Source: Persicirhabdus sediminis
Lineage (GTDB): Bacteria > Verrucomicrobiota > Verrucomicrobiia > Verrucomicrobiales > Akkermansiaceae
Reading direction: 5' to 3'
DNA: 64,000 nt
Assembly (NCBI RefSeq): GCF_016595495.1
Contig: NZ_JAENIM010000037.1
Coordinates: 1 to 64,000 of the forward strand
The notes under the pieces are model-generated. The model searched no databases and had not been told where the DNA came from. It saw only the letters and a program-made list of their open reading frames with translations. The position numbers were made by a program, and so were the translations under genes. Shown here one piece after another: positions 54,191 to 63,188 of this stretch (positions are counted from its first letter, which is position 1; every line of letters starts with the position of its first letter).

Positions 54191-55576
54191 ATGCGCACAC
54201 CCGCCCAAACCAATAAAGTGCGTCGCTTCATCCACCGAGCCTACTGGCGGTCTGGCTCGCTCAACTTTTACGTTTCCAAACGCGTGCGACCAGCTGGTGT
54301 AGCCGTCATGTCGCTTGCCCCCTTAGCATTTATTCTCATGCCGCGGATCTCGCAGACACCAGTATTCCAGCTGCGTGGCATGATCCTAGGCGCACTCGCA
54401 TGCTCATTCGCTTGGTCTCTAACCAGACGCTGTAAAATCTCAGCCAAACGCATTCTTCCAGCAGCAGCCAGTGCGGGCGAGCCACTTATCTATTATGTGG
54501 AAATCACCAATCTATCGAAACATAAAGTTAGACAGGTTCTAATCAACGAGACTGAACATGACGATAGGCCCACACTCGACCAATTCTCGCTAGGCCGTGA
54601 GCCAGGTGAGGAAAGCCGCAATGCCTTTGATCAATATTTTGCCTATTACCGTTGGCTTTGGCTGCGCAGAAAAAATCAAAAATACACACCAGCCGCCAAC
54701 CACCAAAAAATCCAGCTAGCTGGACATGAAACCAAAAAATTTCCACTCTCTATCACCCCGCTGAAACGCGGTGTCATCCAGCTGGATAAAATCGACCTCT
54801 GCCTACCAGATCCACTTGGCTTGTTTCAAAAATGTCGCCGGATAAAAACGGAACCGCAGAAAGTCATCATCCTACCAAAGCGCTATCGCATTCCCGCGCT
54901 CAAGCTCCCCGGCTCCGCGCGCTACCAACTTGGCGGCGAAAGCGCCTCATTCAACAGTGGTGAGTCGGGAGATTTTACTAGCGTTAGAGACTATCGCCCC
55001 GGTGACCCGCCACGTCATATCCACTGGAAAAGCTGGGCAAAAACTGGAAAAGCGATCGTCAAAGAATACGAAGAAATCTTTTTCCCACACTACGGATTGA
55101 TTCTCGATACCTGTGCGCCGCCAAACTTGCTAGATAGCTTTGAAGAAGCAGTCTCGGTAGCAGCATCCTTTGCCGTTAGCCTAGACAGCAATCAATCGTT
55201 GCTAGATCTGATGTTCATCAAAGATCAGGCACATCGCTTCACCACTGGCCGCAACGAAGCTAAGGTGGACCACATTCTAGAAATCCTAGCAGAAGTAGAA
55301 CCGCAAGCGATCATCGACTACCAAGTGATGGAGAAATTGCTCCACAAACATCTAGCTGACCTGAGCTCGTGCATTGTCGTTTTTGTCGGCTGGGACCAAC
55401 AAAAAGCCGACTTCCTACGCAACCTCCACCAAGCGAATGCTAACCTGCTCGTGATGGCCATTTTTCCCGACCAGCAACAAGCTCAGCAGCAACTCGCCAG
55501 CGTGCCCGCAGCCACCTCTATTCATCCGGTGCTCGCCGATGAGACGGAAAAGTCACTAGCTAACATATTCAGCTAA
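54191..55576 (+). CDS. DUF58-domain membrane protein
   Basis: The start MRTPAQTNKV (ATG at 54191) gives 461 residues. An extended frame overlaps the moxR gene and is rejected. Two membrane helices lie near residues 36-72. The conserved DUF58 segment appears at 'GDFTSVRDYRPGDPPRHIHWKSWAKTGKAIVKEYEE', followed by a von Willebrand A-like half ('YGLILDTCAPP'). DUF58 proteins pair with MoxR ATPases. The client is unknown. Confidence 0.9.
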   Translation: MRTPAQTNKVRRFIHRAYWRSGSLNFYVSKRVRPAGVAVMSLAPLAFILMPRISQTPVFQLRGMILGALACSFAWSLTRRCKISAKRILPAAASAGEPLIYYVEITNLSKHKVRQVLINETEHDDRPTLDQFSLGREPGEESRNAFDQYFAYYRWLWLRRKNQKYTPAANHQKIQLAGHETKKFPLSITPLKRGVIQLDKIDLCLPDPLGLFQKCRRIKTEPQKVIILPKRYRIPALKLPGSARYQLGGESASFNSGESGDFTSVRDYRPGDPPRHIHWKSWAKTGKAIVKEYEEIFFPHYGLILDTCAPPNLLDSFEEAVSVAASFAVSLDSNQSLLDLMFIKDQAHRFTTGRNEAKVDHILEILAEVEPQAIIDYQVMEKLLHKHLADLSSCIVVFVGWDQQKADFLRNLHQANANLLVMAIFPDQQQAQQQLASVPAATSIHPVLADETEKSLANIFS

Positions 55577-55629
55577 TTCACCTTTTTAAATTCCCTCTAG
55601 CGGGCTCTCTGCGGCTCAAACAAAAAAAA

Positions 55630-55657
55630 GAGCCACCCGGAACTAACCGAGTGGCTC
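55630..55657. terminator. Bidirectional terminator between convergent genes
   Basis: GAGCCACCCGG pairs with CCGAGTGGCTC (one C-A mismatch) around a short loop. An A-run on the left serves the minus strand, and an A/T-rich tail lies on the right. Confidence 0.82.
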
Positions 55658-55699
55658 AAAATCTATATTTTCAATTCAGTTCTAATGAACTGACTAGAA

Positions 55700-56422
55700 T
55701 TAGAATGATACAGCGAGAGAAACACCGCCGATGAACTCTTCTTCAGCTGCGTTTTTGATTTCGCTATCAGCATCAACATACTTAACGTAAGGAGTGATAG
55801 TAACTGTCTCACGTACTTCCCAAGGAGCTGAAACGCCAACAAACCAGTGGTTGAAGCCGTCGTACTGAGTATCGTCAATCTGTGCGTTGTAGCCGAAGCT
55901 CCAAGCAGCACCAGCAACAGTGTCGATGCTAACACACTCGTTAACTGCAAATGACTTGCCTACAGTTGCTTCGAGGTAACCACCGCCATCGTTGTCACCT
56001 TCTGAATCGATAACGTATGCGTAAAGAAGTTCCCAATCGAGACCGAGTTGAGTAGTAGCAGCACTTGCGTACAGCTCGTGGTAGTTGTCACCACTTTGAC
56101 CTGGGTAGCTGTACCATACATAACCACCTGCAAGAGTAACTGCACCGAACTCTTTGCTTACTTCAGCAAACAGATCAACTTCTTTAAAGTCAGCTGCGTC
56201 TTGTGTAGTAGCAAACCATGCACCACCGCTAAGTGTTACACCGTTATCGAACTCATTGCTGAGGCCGAGAGTTGCGTCGAAGAGGTCATCACCGAGGTCT
56301 ACACCACGGAATTCGTATTTAGTTGCGTAGTCGAGGGCAACTTCACCTTCAACTTCAGCAAAAGACTGAGAAGCAGCAAAAAGGCTTCCCCCGATAATCA
56401 TAGCGCTTGTCCATTTGTTCAT
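55700..56422 (-). CDS. TorF-like putative porin (Gcw_chp family)
   Basis: The start MNKWTSAMIIGG gives 240 residues with a signal peptide ending near 'SQSFA'. An upstream extension of 26 codons has no support. The mature protein is an aromatic-rich beta-barrel with 'VALDYATKYEFRGVDLGDD', the typical opening of Gcw_chp/TorF-family barrels, and a terminal phenylalanine for outer-membrane assembly. Members are often found near ammonium transporters, as here, where amtB is divergent. The transported molecule is unknown. Confidence 0.8.
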   Translation of the reverse strand: MNKWTSAMIIGGSLFAASQSFAEVEGEVALDYATKYEFRGVDLGDDLFDATLGLSNEFDNGVTLSGGAWFATTQDAADFKEVDLFAEVSKEFGAVTLAGGYVWYSYPGQSGDNYHELYASAATTQLGLDWELLYAYVIDSEGDNDGGGYLEATVGKSFAVNECVSIDTVAGAAWSFGYNAQIDDTQYDGFNHWFVGVSAPWEVRETVTITPYVKYVDADSEIKNAAEEEFIGGVSLAVSF

Positions 56423-57394
56423 AGCGGAAGCAAAAACAGCAGATCTCGTGCCAAAATCAACCCTTAAAATAGATAAATTTAAGAACATTTGAAAAACCAT
56501 TCTTGGTGATCATTTTGTCACACAGCGCAAAAACACCCTTTAACCAACTACAAATAACCAACTTACGAAAACCTCACTAACACAACAAAGGTTCATTTTC
56601 GCAAAAATACAGCATGCTAGACGAGCAGTATAAAGCAATTGATTGAAAACCACCCATAAACATAAATCGCCAAAAAATACCATTTTCTTCCCCTCAACTG
56701 ATTTCCTCCCTCTCCTGTTTTTCAAACCAAACAAGCTGAATGACTCTGACCGAAACGGACTTTCTCAATCTATCATAATTAGAAGAACTCCCAAAAAATG
56801 GTCCATGCTGTCGCGACACCACAGCTCTGAGTCTAGCGGAACTGAAACATTCAATGCTGCCAGCAATGACCAAACAGAGGAAGGATCACTCCAAAGGTGA
56901 CAATTAGCCCTTATGTAAAAAAGCAGCCGGTAATGGATTAATGTTCAGCTGCGATTTGTAATGTTTCTATAAGATAGAAAACAAACTGCTTACTTCCTAG
57001 AAAAGCGCCCCCATCTCCTAACTAACGCCCAACTCACATTCTAGCTGGCACATTCTAGCTGGCACATTCTAGCTGGCACATTCTAGCTGGCACATTCTAG
57101 CTGGCACATTCTAGCTGGCACATTCTAGCTGGCACATTCTAGCTGGCACATTCTAGCTGGCACATTCTAGCTGGCACATTCTAGCTGGCACATTCTAGCT
57201 GGCACATTCTAGCTGGCACATTCTAGCTGGCACATTCTAGCTGGCACTTTCTAGCAACGCACATCTATCACACGTTCTCAGCGAGACCTTCAGGCTGAGT
57301 GACAAAATGACCTCGATGACAAAAATAACCAGCCCTTCAAAAAACTTGGCACGCCATCTGCTAACCCATCGATTGACAACACAACCAACACAAT
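56423..57394. other. Nearly 1-kb gap between the porin and amtB, with a tandem array
   Basis: The gap is A/T-rich from 56423 to about 57000. It holds an unconvincing plus-strand frame (56643-56900). From 57035 to 57244 it carries the 14-bp tandem array. Between the array and the amtB start lie a TTGACA (57373-57378) and, inside the annotated coding start, a TATAAT (57403-57408). Their 24-base spacing is too long for a standard promoter. No RNA gene was recognised. Confidence 0.5.
57035..57244. repeat. 14-bp tandem array, 15 perfect units
   Basis: CACATTCTAGCTGG is repeated 15 times without a single base change over 210 bases, followed by a degenerate unit (CACTTTCTAGCAAC). Perfect identity implies recent expansion or active homogenisation. 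The array lies about 150 bases upstream of amtB. The core CTAGCTGG is the reverse complement of CCAGCTAG, the core of the arrays at 505-760 and 8992-9335. Confidence 0.97.
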
Positions 57395-58909
57395 ATGCGC
57401 TATATAATACCAAATAAAACGCTACTAGGTCTGATACTGACCGCCATGCTCTCGCTCTTTGCGATCGCCACAAGTTCAGCCGAAGGATTCGATCCTAAAG
57501 CTGAGGAATTCCAAGTCACTGTAGAAATGCTAGACACCGAACACGATGACTACAGCGACGGAGACGTCGACATCATCGGTAAGGCAGTCTACAAACACAT
57601 TCAGTTTAACGGTACTGAAGGTCTCACTGAGAACCAACTAGCCGCCGCTGAAAGCTACTATGACAACTACCTAGATCAGCCATTCTTCGAGCTTTCAACC
57701 GTCTGGGTACTTCTTTGCGCCTTCTTGGTATTCATCATGCACCTCGGCTTTGCATCTATCGAGTCAGGTATGTGCCAGCGCAAAAACACTGTAAACATTC
57801 TGTTCAAGAACGTCTTCATTATTTGCTCAGGCCTTCTTCTCTATGGTGTTTACGGATTCAACTCCATGTACCCAACAGAAGCAGGAGCGACAACAATCCT
57901 CGAAGGCATCTTCTCGTTTGGTAAACCAATTTCTGAATCAATCAATGCAGGTAACGACCTCTCATACGGAGGCACAGGCCTCTGCCAAACTGGCTGGGCA
58001 GACTTCATCTTCCAGGCCATGTTTGCTGCCACTGCAGCCACCATCGTATCTGGTGCAGTCGCTGAGCGTGTTAAGCTCTCATCATTCATGATCTTCGCAG
58101 TCCTTCTTGTAGGCTTTGCTTACCCAATCACTGGTGGTTGGAAGTGGGGCGGTGGCGTCCTTGACGGCATGGGCTTCTATGACTTCGCTGGTTCTTCAGT
58201 TGTTCACGCATTCGGTGGCTTTGCAGCTCTTGCATGTGTTCTCATTCTCGGACCTCGCAAAGGCAAGTACACAGCTAATGGCGTAAAGCCAATCCTTCCA
58301 TCAAACCTACCGCTTGCTAACATCGGTGCTCTGCTCCTCTGGTTCGGTTGGTTCGGTTTCAACTGTGGTTCAGTACTATCTGCTGACCCAGAAGGCATCT
58401 CATACGTTGCTATTACTACATCATTCGGTGCTGCATCAGGTGGTCTCGCTGCCATCCTCGTATCATGGATCATCCTCAAGAAGCCTGACCTTTCAATGGC
58501 CCTCAACGGCATCCTCGCTGGCCTCGTAGGCATCACAGCTGGTGCTGACCAACTCTCACTCCTCGGAGCATGTCTCGCAGGTGGTGTAGGTGGCGGCCTG
58601 GTAGTTGTAGCAGTTATGTTCTTCGACAAACTCAAGATCGACGATCCAGTAGGTGCTATCTCAGTACACGGTGTCTGTGGTATCTGGGGAACACTGGCTG
58701 TAGGCCTCCCATTCCTCTGCAAAGAAGGTGCTGGCTCAAGCTTCTTCGTACAGCTTGCTGGTACAGCAGCCATCGGCGCATTCGCATTCGCATTCTCATT
58801 CATCGTCTTCTACATCATCAAGCTCGTCATGGGTGTACGTGTAGATGAATCTGAAGAAGCTGAAGGTCTCGACGTTGCTGAGCACGGTGCTCCAGCATAC
58901 AACGAGTAA
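57395..58909 (+). CDS. amtB: Ammonium transporter with extended N-terminus
   Basis: The 504-residue protein has a signal-peptide-like start (helix 'LLGLILTAMLSLFAIATSSA'), then an acidic segment of about 60 residues before the usual 11 Amt membrane helices. The core shows 'FASIESGMCQRKNTVNILFKN', 'GTGLCQTGWADFIFQAMFAATAATIVSGAVAERVK', 'FAGSSVVHAFGGFAAL' (pore His) and 'GAISVHGVCGIWGTLAVGL' (second pore His). No glnK gene follows, which is unusual for amtB. A strong terminator does. Confidence 0.93.
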   Translation: MRYIIPNKTLLGLILTAMLSLFAIATSSAEGFDPKAEEFQVTVEMLDTEHDDYSDGDVDIIGKAVYKHIQFNGTEGLTENQLAAAESYYDNYLDQPFFELSTVWVLLCAFLVFIMHLGFASIESGMCQRKNTVNILFKNVFIICSGLLLYGVYGFNSMYPTEAGATTILEGIFSFGKPISESINAGNDLSYGGTGLCQTGWADFIFQAMFAATAATIVSGAVAERVKLSSFMIFAVLLVGFAYPITGGWKWGGGVLDGMGFYDFAGSSVVHAFGGFAALACVLILGPRKGKYTANGVKPILPSNLPLANIGALLLWFGWFGFNCGSVLSADPEGISYVAITTSFGAASGGLAAILVSWIILKKPDLSMALNGILAGLVGITAGADQLSLLGACLAGGVGGGLVVVAVMFFDKLKIDDPVGAISVHGVCGIWGTLAVGLPFLCKEGAGSSFFVQLAGTAAIGAFAFAFSFIVFYIIKLVMGVRVDESEEAEGLDVAEHGAPAYNE

Positions 58910-58935
58910 TTATCCACTCAGTTGAATTTCTCAAC

Positions 58936-58970
58936 AACGGCTGTGAACTCAGGTTCACAGCCGTTTTTTT
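58936..58970 (+). terminator. amtB terminator
   Basis: AACGGCTGTGAAC pairs with GTTCACAGCCGTT around a 4-base loop, followed by seven T residues. Confidence 0.95.
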
Positions 58971-59051
58971 GTTTCCTCGCGATCTTGATTCGACAGCAGC
59001 GAAAAATTGCTGTTCATTGCTGCGCAATTAGCAAAGGATACGCACGTAATC

Positions 59052-59795
59052 ATGAGATTTCTACTGGTAGACAATTCCAATACCCGCACCAAGTTTTGCT
59101 TGGCCACCGCTGATGGGCTGGAGTCATGGAACGCATGGTGGCCGTCTCATGACATCACCACCACCACGCTGGATAAAATCCTCCACGGCCAAGAATGGGA
59201 CTGCTGCATGATCTGCTCAGTGGTACCGGAAAAAGCACGCCTGATGGAGGAATATTGCCACAGCTTGCATAAAAACGTTCACCTGATCGACCATCGCAGC
59301 CCGCTAGGTATCAGCATCGACTACCCACATCCGGAGCAAATCGGTGCTGACCGGCTGGCCAATGCCGTCGCCACCCACGCGATGTTTGGCTGCCCCGCCA
59401 TCGCGCTGGACTTCGGCACCGCGCTCACATTTGACGTCATCAGCCCAGCTGGCGGCTACCTTGGCGGCGTGATTACCCCGGGGCTCATCACCATGACAGA
59501 AGGTCTGTCTAAGCGTACCGCCCTGTTGCCAAAAATTTCTCTCGCCGAGCCAGAGCACGCCATCGGCAAATCCACCGAAGAAGCCATGACCATTGGCGCG
59601 GTGACCGGCTACCGTGGACTCGTTAGCGAAATCATTGCCAAAATAGAAGCTGAGATTGGCAGCCAAACCACCGTAGTCGCTACAGGTGGAGACGCCGAAC
59701 TTCTAGCTCGCGGCCTGCCCAAAATCCAACAAGTTATCCCACATCTTACCCTTGAAGGCATTCGCCTAGTCGCCATCAGACATTTTCTTATTTAA
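59052..59795 (+). CDS. coaX: Type III pantothenate kinase
   Basis: The ATG at 59052 (MRFLLVDNSNTRTKF) gives 247 residues, normal for CoaX. A start 15 codons upstream has no homology-like sequence. The motifs are the phosphate-binding DNSNTRTKF, 'GADRLANAVATHAMFG' and 'IALDFGTALTFDVISP'. CoaX carries out the first step of coenzyme A synthesis. It lies 39 bases upstream of the ROK kinase gene. Confidence 0.94.
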   Translation: MRFLLVDNSNTRTKFCLATADGLESWNAWWPSHDITTTTLDKILHGQEWDCCMICSVVPEKARLMEEYCHSLHKNVHLIDHRSPLGISIDYPHPEQIGADRLANAVATHAMFGCPAIALDFGTALTFDVISPAGGYLGGVITPGLITMTEGLSKRTALLPKISLAEPEHAIGKSTEEAMTIGAVTGYRGLVSEIIAKIEAEIGSQTTVVATGGDAELLARGLPKIQQVIPHLTLEGIRLVAIRHFLI

Positions 59796-59834
59796 ACTAG
59801 CGCCTAATTACTCTCTACTCAATTCATTAAAGCC

Positions 59835-60785
59835 ATGCCAGACCAAGGACTCACAATCGGAATCGACTTCGGAGGAACCTCCGTAAAGATCGGCGTTGTC
59901 AACGGCCATGAACTCATCGCCCGCCCGACACCCATCAAAACTAAAGACTATACCAGCCCAGCAAGCTTGATTTTCTCGATTGCTAGCGAGGTAAACAGGC
60001 TCAAAAAAGAGCATCCAAACATCCTCGCCATCGGCGTGGGCGTTCCCGGCTTTGTGCATTTGAAAAAAGGCATGGTCTACGAGCTGCCTAACGTTCCCGG
60101 CTGGAGCAATGTCTACCTGCGCGACCAACTCACCGAGCACACCGGTCTGCCATGTGCGCTAGAAAATGACGCCAACTGCATGGCCTACGCCGAGTGGAAA
60201 CACGGCGCCGGCAAAGGCAAAGAAGACCTCATCTGCCTCACTCTGGGCACCGGTGTAGGCAGCGGCATCATTTCCAATAACCGCATGATTCAGGGCAGCA
60301 CATCCACCGCTGGCGAGCTTGGCCATACCTCCATTCACTATCGTGGCGTGCGCGGCACCTACGGCAACAATGGATCACTCGAAGATTACATCGGCCACAA
60401 CGAAATCACCGCCAATGCCCAGCGCGCCTATGCTGAGCAAGGGTACGCGTACACCATAGAGCAGTGCGAACCAATCCCACTGGAAAAAAATGCCCTCAAC
60501 GGCGACCCAATCGCGCTGGAAATCTGGAACGGCATCGCCGAAAAACTCGCCTGCGCGCTAGCCAATGCCTGCTGGCTGCTCAATCCTGAAGCCATCGTCA
60601 TCGGCGGCGGTGTAGCCAAAGCCGGCGACCTGCTTTTCGATCCATTAAAAACCTATATTTCCAACCAGCTCGCCCATCCATTCTGCGATGAGCTAGAGAT
60701 TCTCCCAGCCCATTTCAGCAACGAAGCCGGCATCATCGGCGCAGCCAGCTTGGCCCGCGACCTCATCGACCAGCCAGCCAGCTAG
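59835..60785 (+). CDS. ROK-family sugar kinase lacking zinc cysteines
   Basis: The 316-residue protein has the ASKHA ATP-binding start GIDFGGTSVKIGVV, 'LENDANCMAYAEW' with the catalytic aspartate, and 'CLTLGTGVGSGII'. Most ROK proteins carry a zinc motif of the form CxCGxxGCxE. Here the aligned segment after GELGH reads GTYGNNGSLE, with all three cysteines replaced. It is probably a glucokinase-type or N-acetylhexosamine kinase, and the hexosaminidase island makes an amino sugar plausible but unproven. Confidence 0.85.
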   Translation: MPDQGLTIGIDFGGTSVKIGVVNGHELIARPTPIKTKDYTSPASLIFSIASEVNRLKKEHPNILAIGVGVPGFVHLKKGMVYELPNVPGWSNVYLRDQLTEHTGLPCALENDANCMAYAEWKHGAGKGKEDLICLTLGTGVGSGIISNNRMIQGSTSTAGELGHTSIHYRGVRGTYGNNGSLEDYIGHNEITANAQRAYAEQGYAYTIEQCEPIPLEKNALNGDPIALEIWNGIAEKLACALANACWLLNPEAIVIGGGVAKAGDLLFDPLKTYISNQLAHPFCDELEILPAHFSNEAGIIGAASLARDLIDQPAS

Positions 60786-60821
60786 GCCAGCTCTCACCAT
60801 CATCACCTGACTCAATTTATC

Positions 60822-61631
60822 ATGACTAAAGGATTTTCCGACCTCAGCAGTAAAAACCCATTTTTCATCCTTGGCCCATGCGGGCTAGAAAGCGAAGAAT
60901 TTGCCTGGGAAATGGCTAGAGCACTGAAAGAAATCGCCATCAAAACTGGCATCGACTTCACATTCAAAGCCTCCTACGACAAAGCTAACCGCACATCAGC
61001 TGGCGCGTTCCGTGGCCCAGGTGTACAAGAAGGCACCCGCATCCTCGGTGAAATTGGCAAAGAACTCGGCCTGCGTGTCACCACTGACATCCACACACCT
61101 GAAGAAGCTGAGATCGCCGCTGAAAATATCGACATTCTGCAAGTCCCTGCATTCCTCTGCAGACAGACAGACCTCATCGAAGCATGCGCCAAAACTGGCC
61201 GCACCGTGAACGTCAAAAAAGGCCAATTCCTCGCGCCTTGGGACTGCGGCAACATCGCCGACAAACTGCGCTCATTCGGCTGTGATGATTTTTACATCAC
61301 CGAGCGTGGCGCCACATTTGGTTACAACAACCTCGTCACCGACATGCGCTCGCTCTACTGGATGCGCCAAGAAGGTATCCCAGTTATCATGGATGCCACC
61401 CACGCCGTTCAGCGCCCTGGTGGTCTTGGTGGTTCTACTGGTGGTGACGGCGAACTCGCCCCTGTACTCGCCGCCGCAGCTGTAGCTACTGGCGTCGACG
61501 GTGTCTTCATGGAAGTGCACAGCAATCCAGCTGAAGCACTGTCTGACGGCCCAAACCAAATCCCACTCGAAAACATTGAAGGCGTTCTCAACCGCCTACT
61601 TGCGATTCACAAAGCCGCACATGGTGCCTAG
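60822..61631 (+). CDS. kdsA: 3-deoxy-8-phosphooctulonate synthase
   Basis: The 269-residue enzyme joins arabinose-5-phosphate and phosphoenolpyruvate to make Kdo-8-phosphate for LPS. Conserved segments include 'FKASYDKANRTS', 'VPAFLCRQTDLIEA' and 'VNVKKGQFLAPWD'. The N-terminal GPCGLES has Cys20 at the position that separates metal-dependent enzymes (Cys, as in Aquifex) from metal-independent ones (Asn, as in E. coli), so this one is probably metal-dependent. The lptC/lptA-like gene overlaps its end by 11 bases. Confidence 0.95.
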   Translation: MTKGFSDLSSKNPFFILGPCGLESEEFAWEMARALKEIAIKTGIDFTFKASYDKANRTSAGAFRGPGVQEGTRILGEIGKELGLRVTTDIHTPEEAEIAAENIDILQVPAFLCRQTDLIEACAKTGRTVNVKKGQFLAPWDCGNIADKLRSFGCDDFYITERGATFGYNNLVTDMRSLYWMRQEGIPVIMDATHAVQRPGGLGGSTGGDGELAPVLAAAAVATGVDGVFMEVHSNPAEALSDGPNQIPLENIEGVLNRLLAIHKAAHGA

Positions 61632-63135
61632 TCCCCAATTCACAAAAAATCATGACTCCAGCCGAACACGCTGGAGTCATCCATGGCGGCTCACCAAGCT
61701 GCCACTCCCAGCTGGCTCACACCGCCCATTTGCAGTGCTCGCTTTGATGCTGAGCCTCACTGCGCCTTCATTCGCGGAGCCTGACAAAGAAGAATCCAAA
61801 GGATTTTTCAAAAAAGACGCCACCTCCGTGTCCGACTTCCAGCTCTTTACTGAAGGCAGCACTCTAAAAGACGTCAGCTTTCCCAGCTACGAGCAAGGCT
61901 TTATCCCCAAAACATTAGTCAAAGCCGCGCATATCAAAGTCGTCAGCGAATATGAAATCGTCGCCCGCGATATCGTGGTTGATATGCTCACACCTAATGC
62001 CGAAGTCGAATTCCGTGCCGAACTCGATAGCGGCACCTACGACGAACGCACTGGCCTCCTGCGCAGCAGTGATCCCACCACACTTACCTCAGCAAATTTA
62101 CAAGCAGTCGGCTCCGGCTTAGTCATCGAGCTCGAGACCGAACGCTGCTTTTTAGTCGGCCCCGCCCACACCACATACACTTCAGAAGAAAAGAAAATCA
62201 TGAACCACAGCTCATTGAAGACACCTGGCCGAGCTCTCGCAGCCAGCTTAGTGGCCAGCTCATCACTGCTCGCTGCGCCACCAAATGCATTGGACCAACA
62301 ACAACTCGCCGAGCTAGACAAACAAACACAAAGCGAGCAAAAGGTCATCAACGCTGCCGATAAAGACGCGCAGAAAAAAATCCAGCAAAACCAAAAACAA
62401 CAGCAGCAGAGCACAGAAAACGTCGATGGATTCCTCGATAAAATCGGCCACGCTGAGGCCAGCCAGCCAGCTGCAGAAAAAACCACCAAACCTGCTGAAA
62501 AAAACGCCGCAGCTGAAGATAGTAAATTTCAAACCACAGGGCTTAAAATCGCCAGCTCCGGCGGCATCTACTTCGACTCCAACGACGGGCTGCTCGTCTA
62601 CCTCAAAGAAGTCGAACTCACCGAAGAACGATTCAGACTCACCTGCACCAAAGAGCTCAAAGCATTCATCGGCCCAAAAGTCGTCGAAGAAGAAAAACCA
62701 AACAAAAAAGCCGCTGGCAAAAAGTCCAACAAGAAAAAGCCAGCTGCAGAAAAACCTGCTGAGCAAAAAACTGGCGAAACTGAGAAAAAACCAGACCAGC
62801 AACTTGGCGACTTAGAAAAAATCATCGCCCTCGGAGATGTCTTTATTGAGGTCTACGATGTCAGCGCATTGGGCCTAGCTAACGACGAACCTCAGGTAAA
62901 AGGCAAAAGATTGGCCGTTTATGCCGAACAAGCAGTCTACGATACCAAAAAAGAAGAAATCATCCTGCGCGGCGGTTACCCAAAAGTTGAATACGGCAAT
63001 AACCACCTCATCGCCAAGGAGCCAAACCTATACGTCACCATCACCATGGACAAAAATGGACAGGCAAAATTTGTCGCAGAACCTGGAAAATGGGAAACAT
63101 TTGTCAAAGATATCCCAAAAAATGACAATCAATAG
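61621..63135 (+). CDS. LptC/LptA-like double protein (in-frame fusion)
   Basis: From the ATG at 61621, overlapping the kdsA stop, the frame encodes about 504 residues. The first part has a membrane or signal helix ('RPFAVLALMLSLTAPSFA') and an LptC-like beta region ending in 'LQAVGSGLVIELETERCFLVGPAHTTY'. Without a stop, the frame continues through MNHSSLKTPGRALAASL (ATG at 62200), a second typical signal peptide. Then comes a Gln/Lys/Glu-rich linker and an OstA/LptA-like end ('AEQAVYDTKKEEIILRGGYPKVE'). The order kdsA-lptC-lptA-lptB supports an LPS transport role. The true start and whether two proteins are made are uncertain. Confidence 0.6.
   Translation: MVPSPQFTKNHDSSRTRWSHPWRLTKLPLPAGSHRPFAVLALMLSLTAPSFAEPDKEESKGFFKKDATSVSDFQLFTEGSTLKDVSFPSYEQGFIPKTLVKAAHIKVVSEYEIVARDIVVDMLTPNAEVEFRAELDSGTYDERTGLLRSSDPTTLTSANLQAVGSGLVIELETERCFLVGPAHTTYTSEEKKIMNHSSLKTPGRALAASLVASSSLLAAPPNALDQQQLAELDKQTQSEQKVINAADKDAQKKIQQNQKQQQQSTENVDGFLDKIGHAEASQPAAEKTTKPAEKNAAAEDSKFQTTGLKIASSGGIYFDSNDGLLVYLKEVELTEERFRLTCTKELKAFIGPKVVEEEKPNKKAAGKKSNKKKPAAEKPAEQKTGETEKKPDQQLGDLEKIIALGDVFIEVYDVSALGLANDEPQVKGKRLAVYAEQAVYDTKKEEIILRGGYPKVEYGNNHLIAKEPNLYVTITMDKNGQAKFVAEPGKWETFVKDIPKNDNQ
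61652..61680. other. Perfect inverted repeat at the kdsA-lptC junction
   Basis: ATGACTCCAGC and GCTGGAGTCAT form an 11-bp stem around a 7-base loop, 20 bases past the kdsA stop. There is no T-run, so it is not a normal terminator. It falls inside the lptC-like reading frame if the 61621 start is used. A role in mRNA processing or as a translational barrier is possible. Confidence 0.6.
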
Positions 63136-63188
63136 CAGATGCCTATTGAATTATCTCAATTCCGACCATAGTATATAAGCCTAATTTT

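Noticed and set aside
56643-56900. 85-codon plus-strand frame in the porin-amtB gap
   Set aside because: Its composition is that of A/T-rich non-coding DNA, and it has no motif, membrane segment or partner gene.
57035-57250. Sigma-54 promoter in the 14-bp array (TGGCAC...GC)
   Set aside because: The spacing from GG to GC is 9 bases, not the required 10, in every unit including the last degenerate one.
57373-57408. TTGACA/TATAAT promoter for amtB
   Set aside because: The spacing is 24 bases and the -10 box would lie inside the coding start. This would need a later start codon that destroys the signal peptide.
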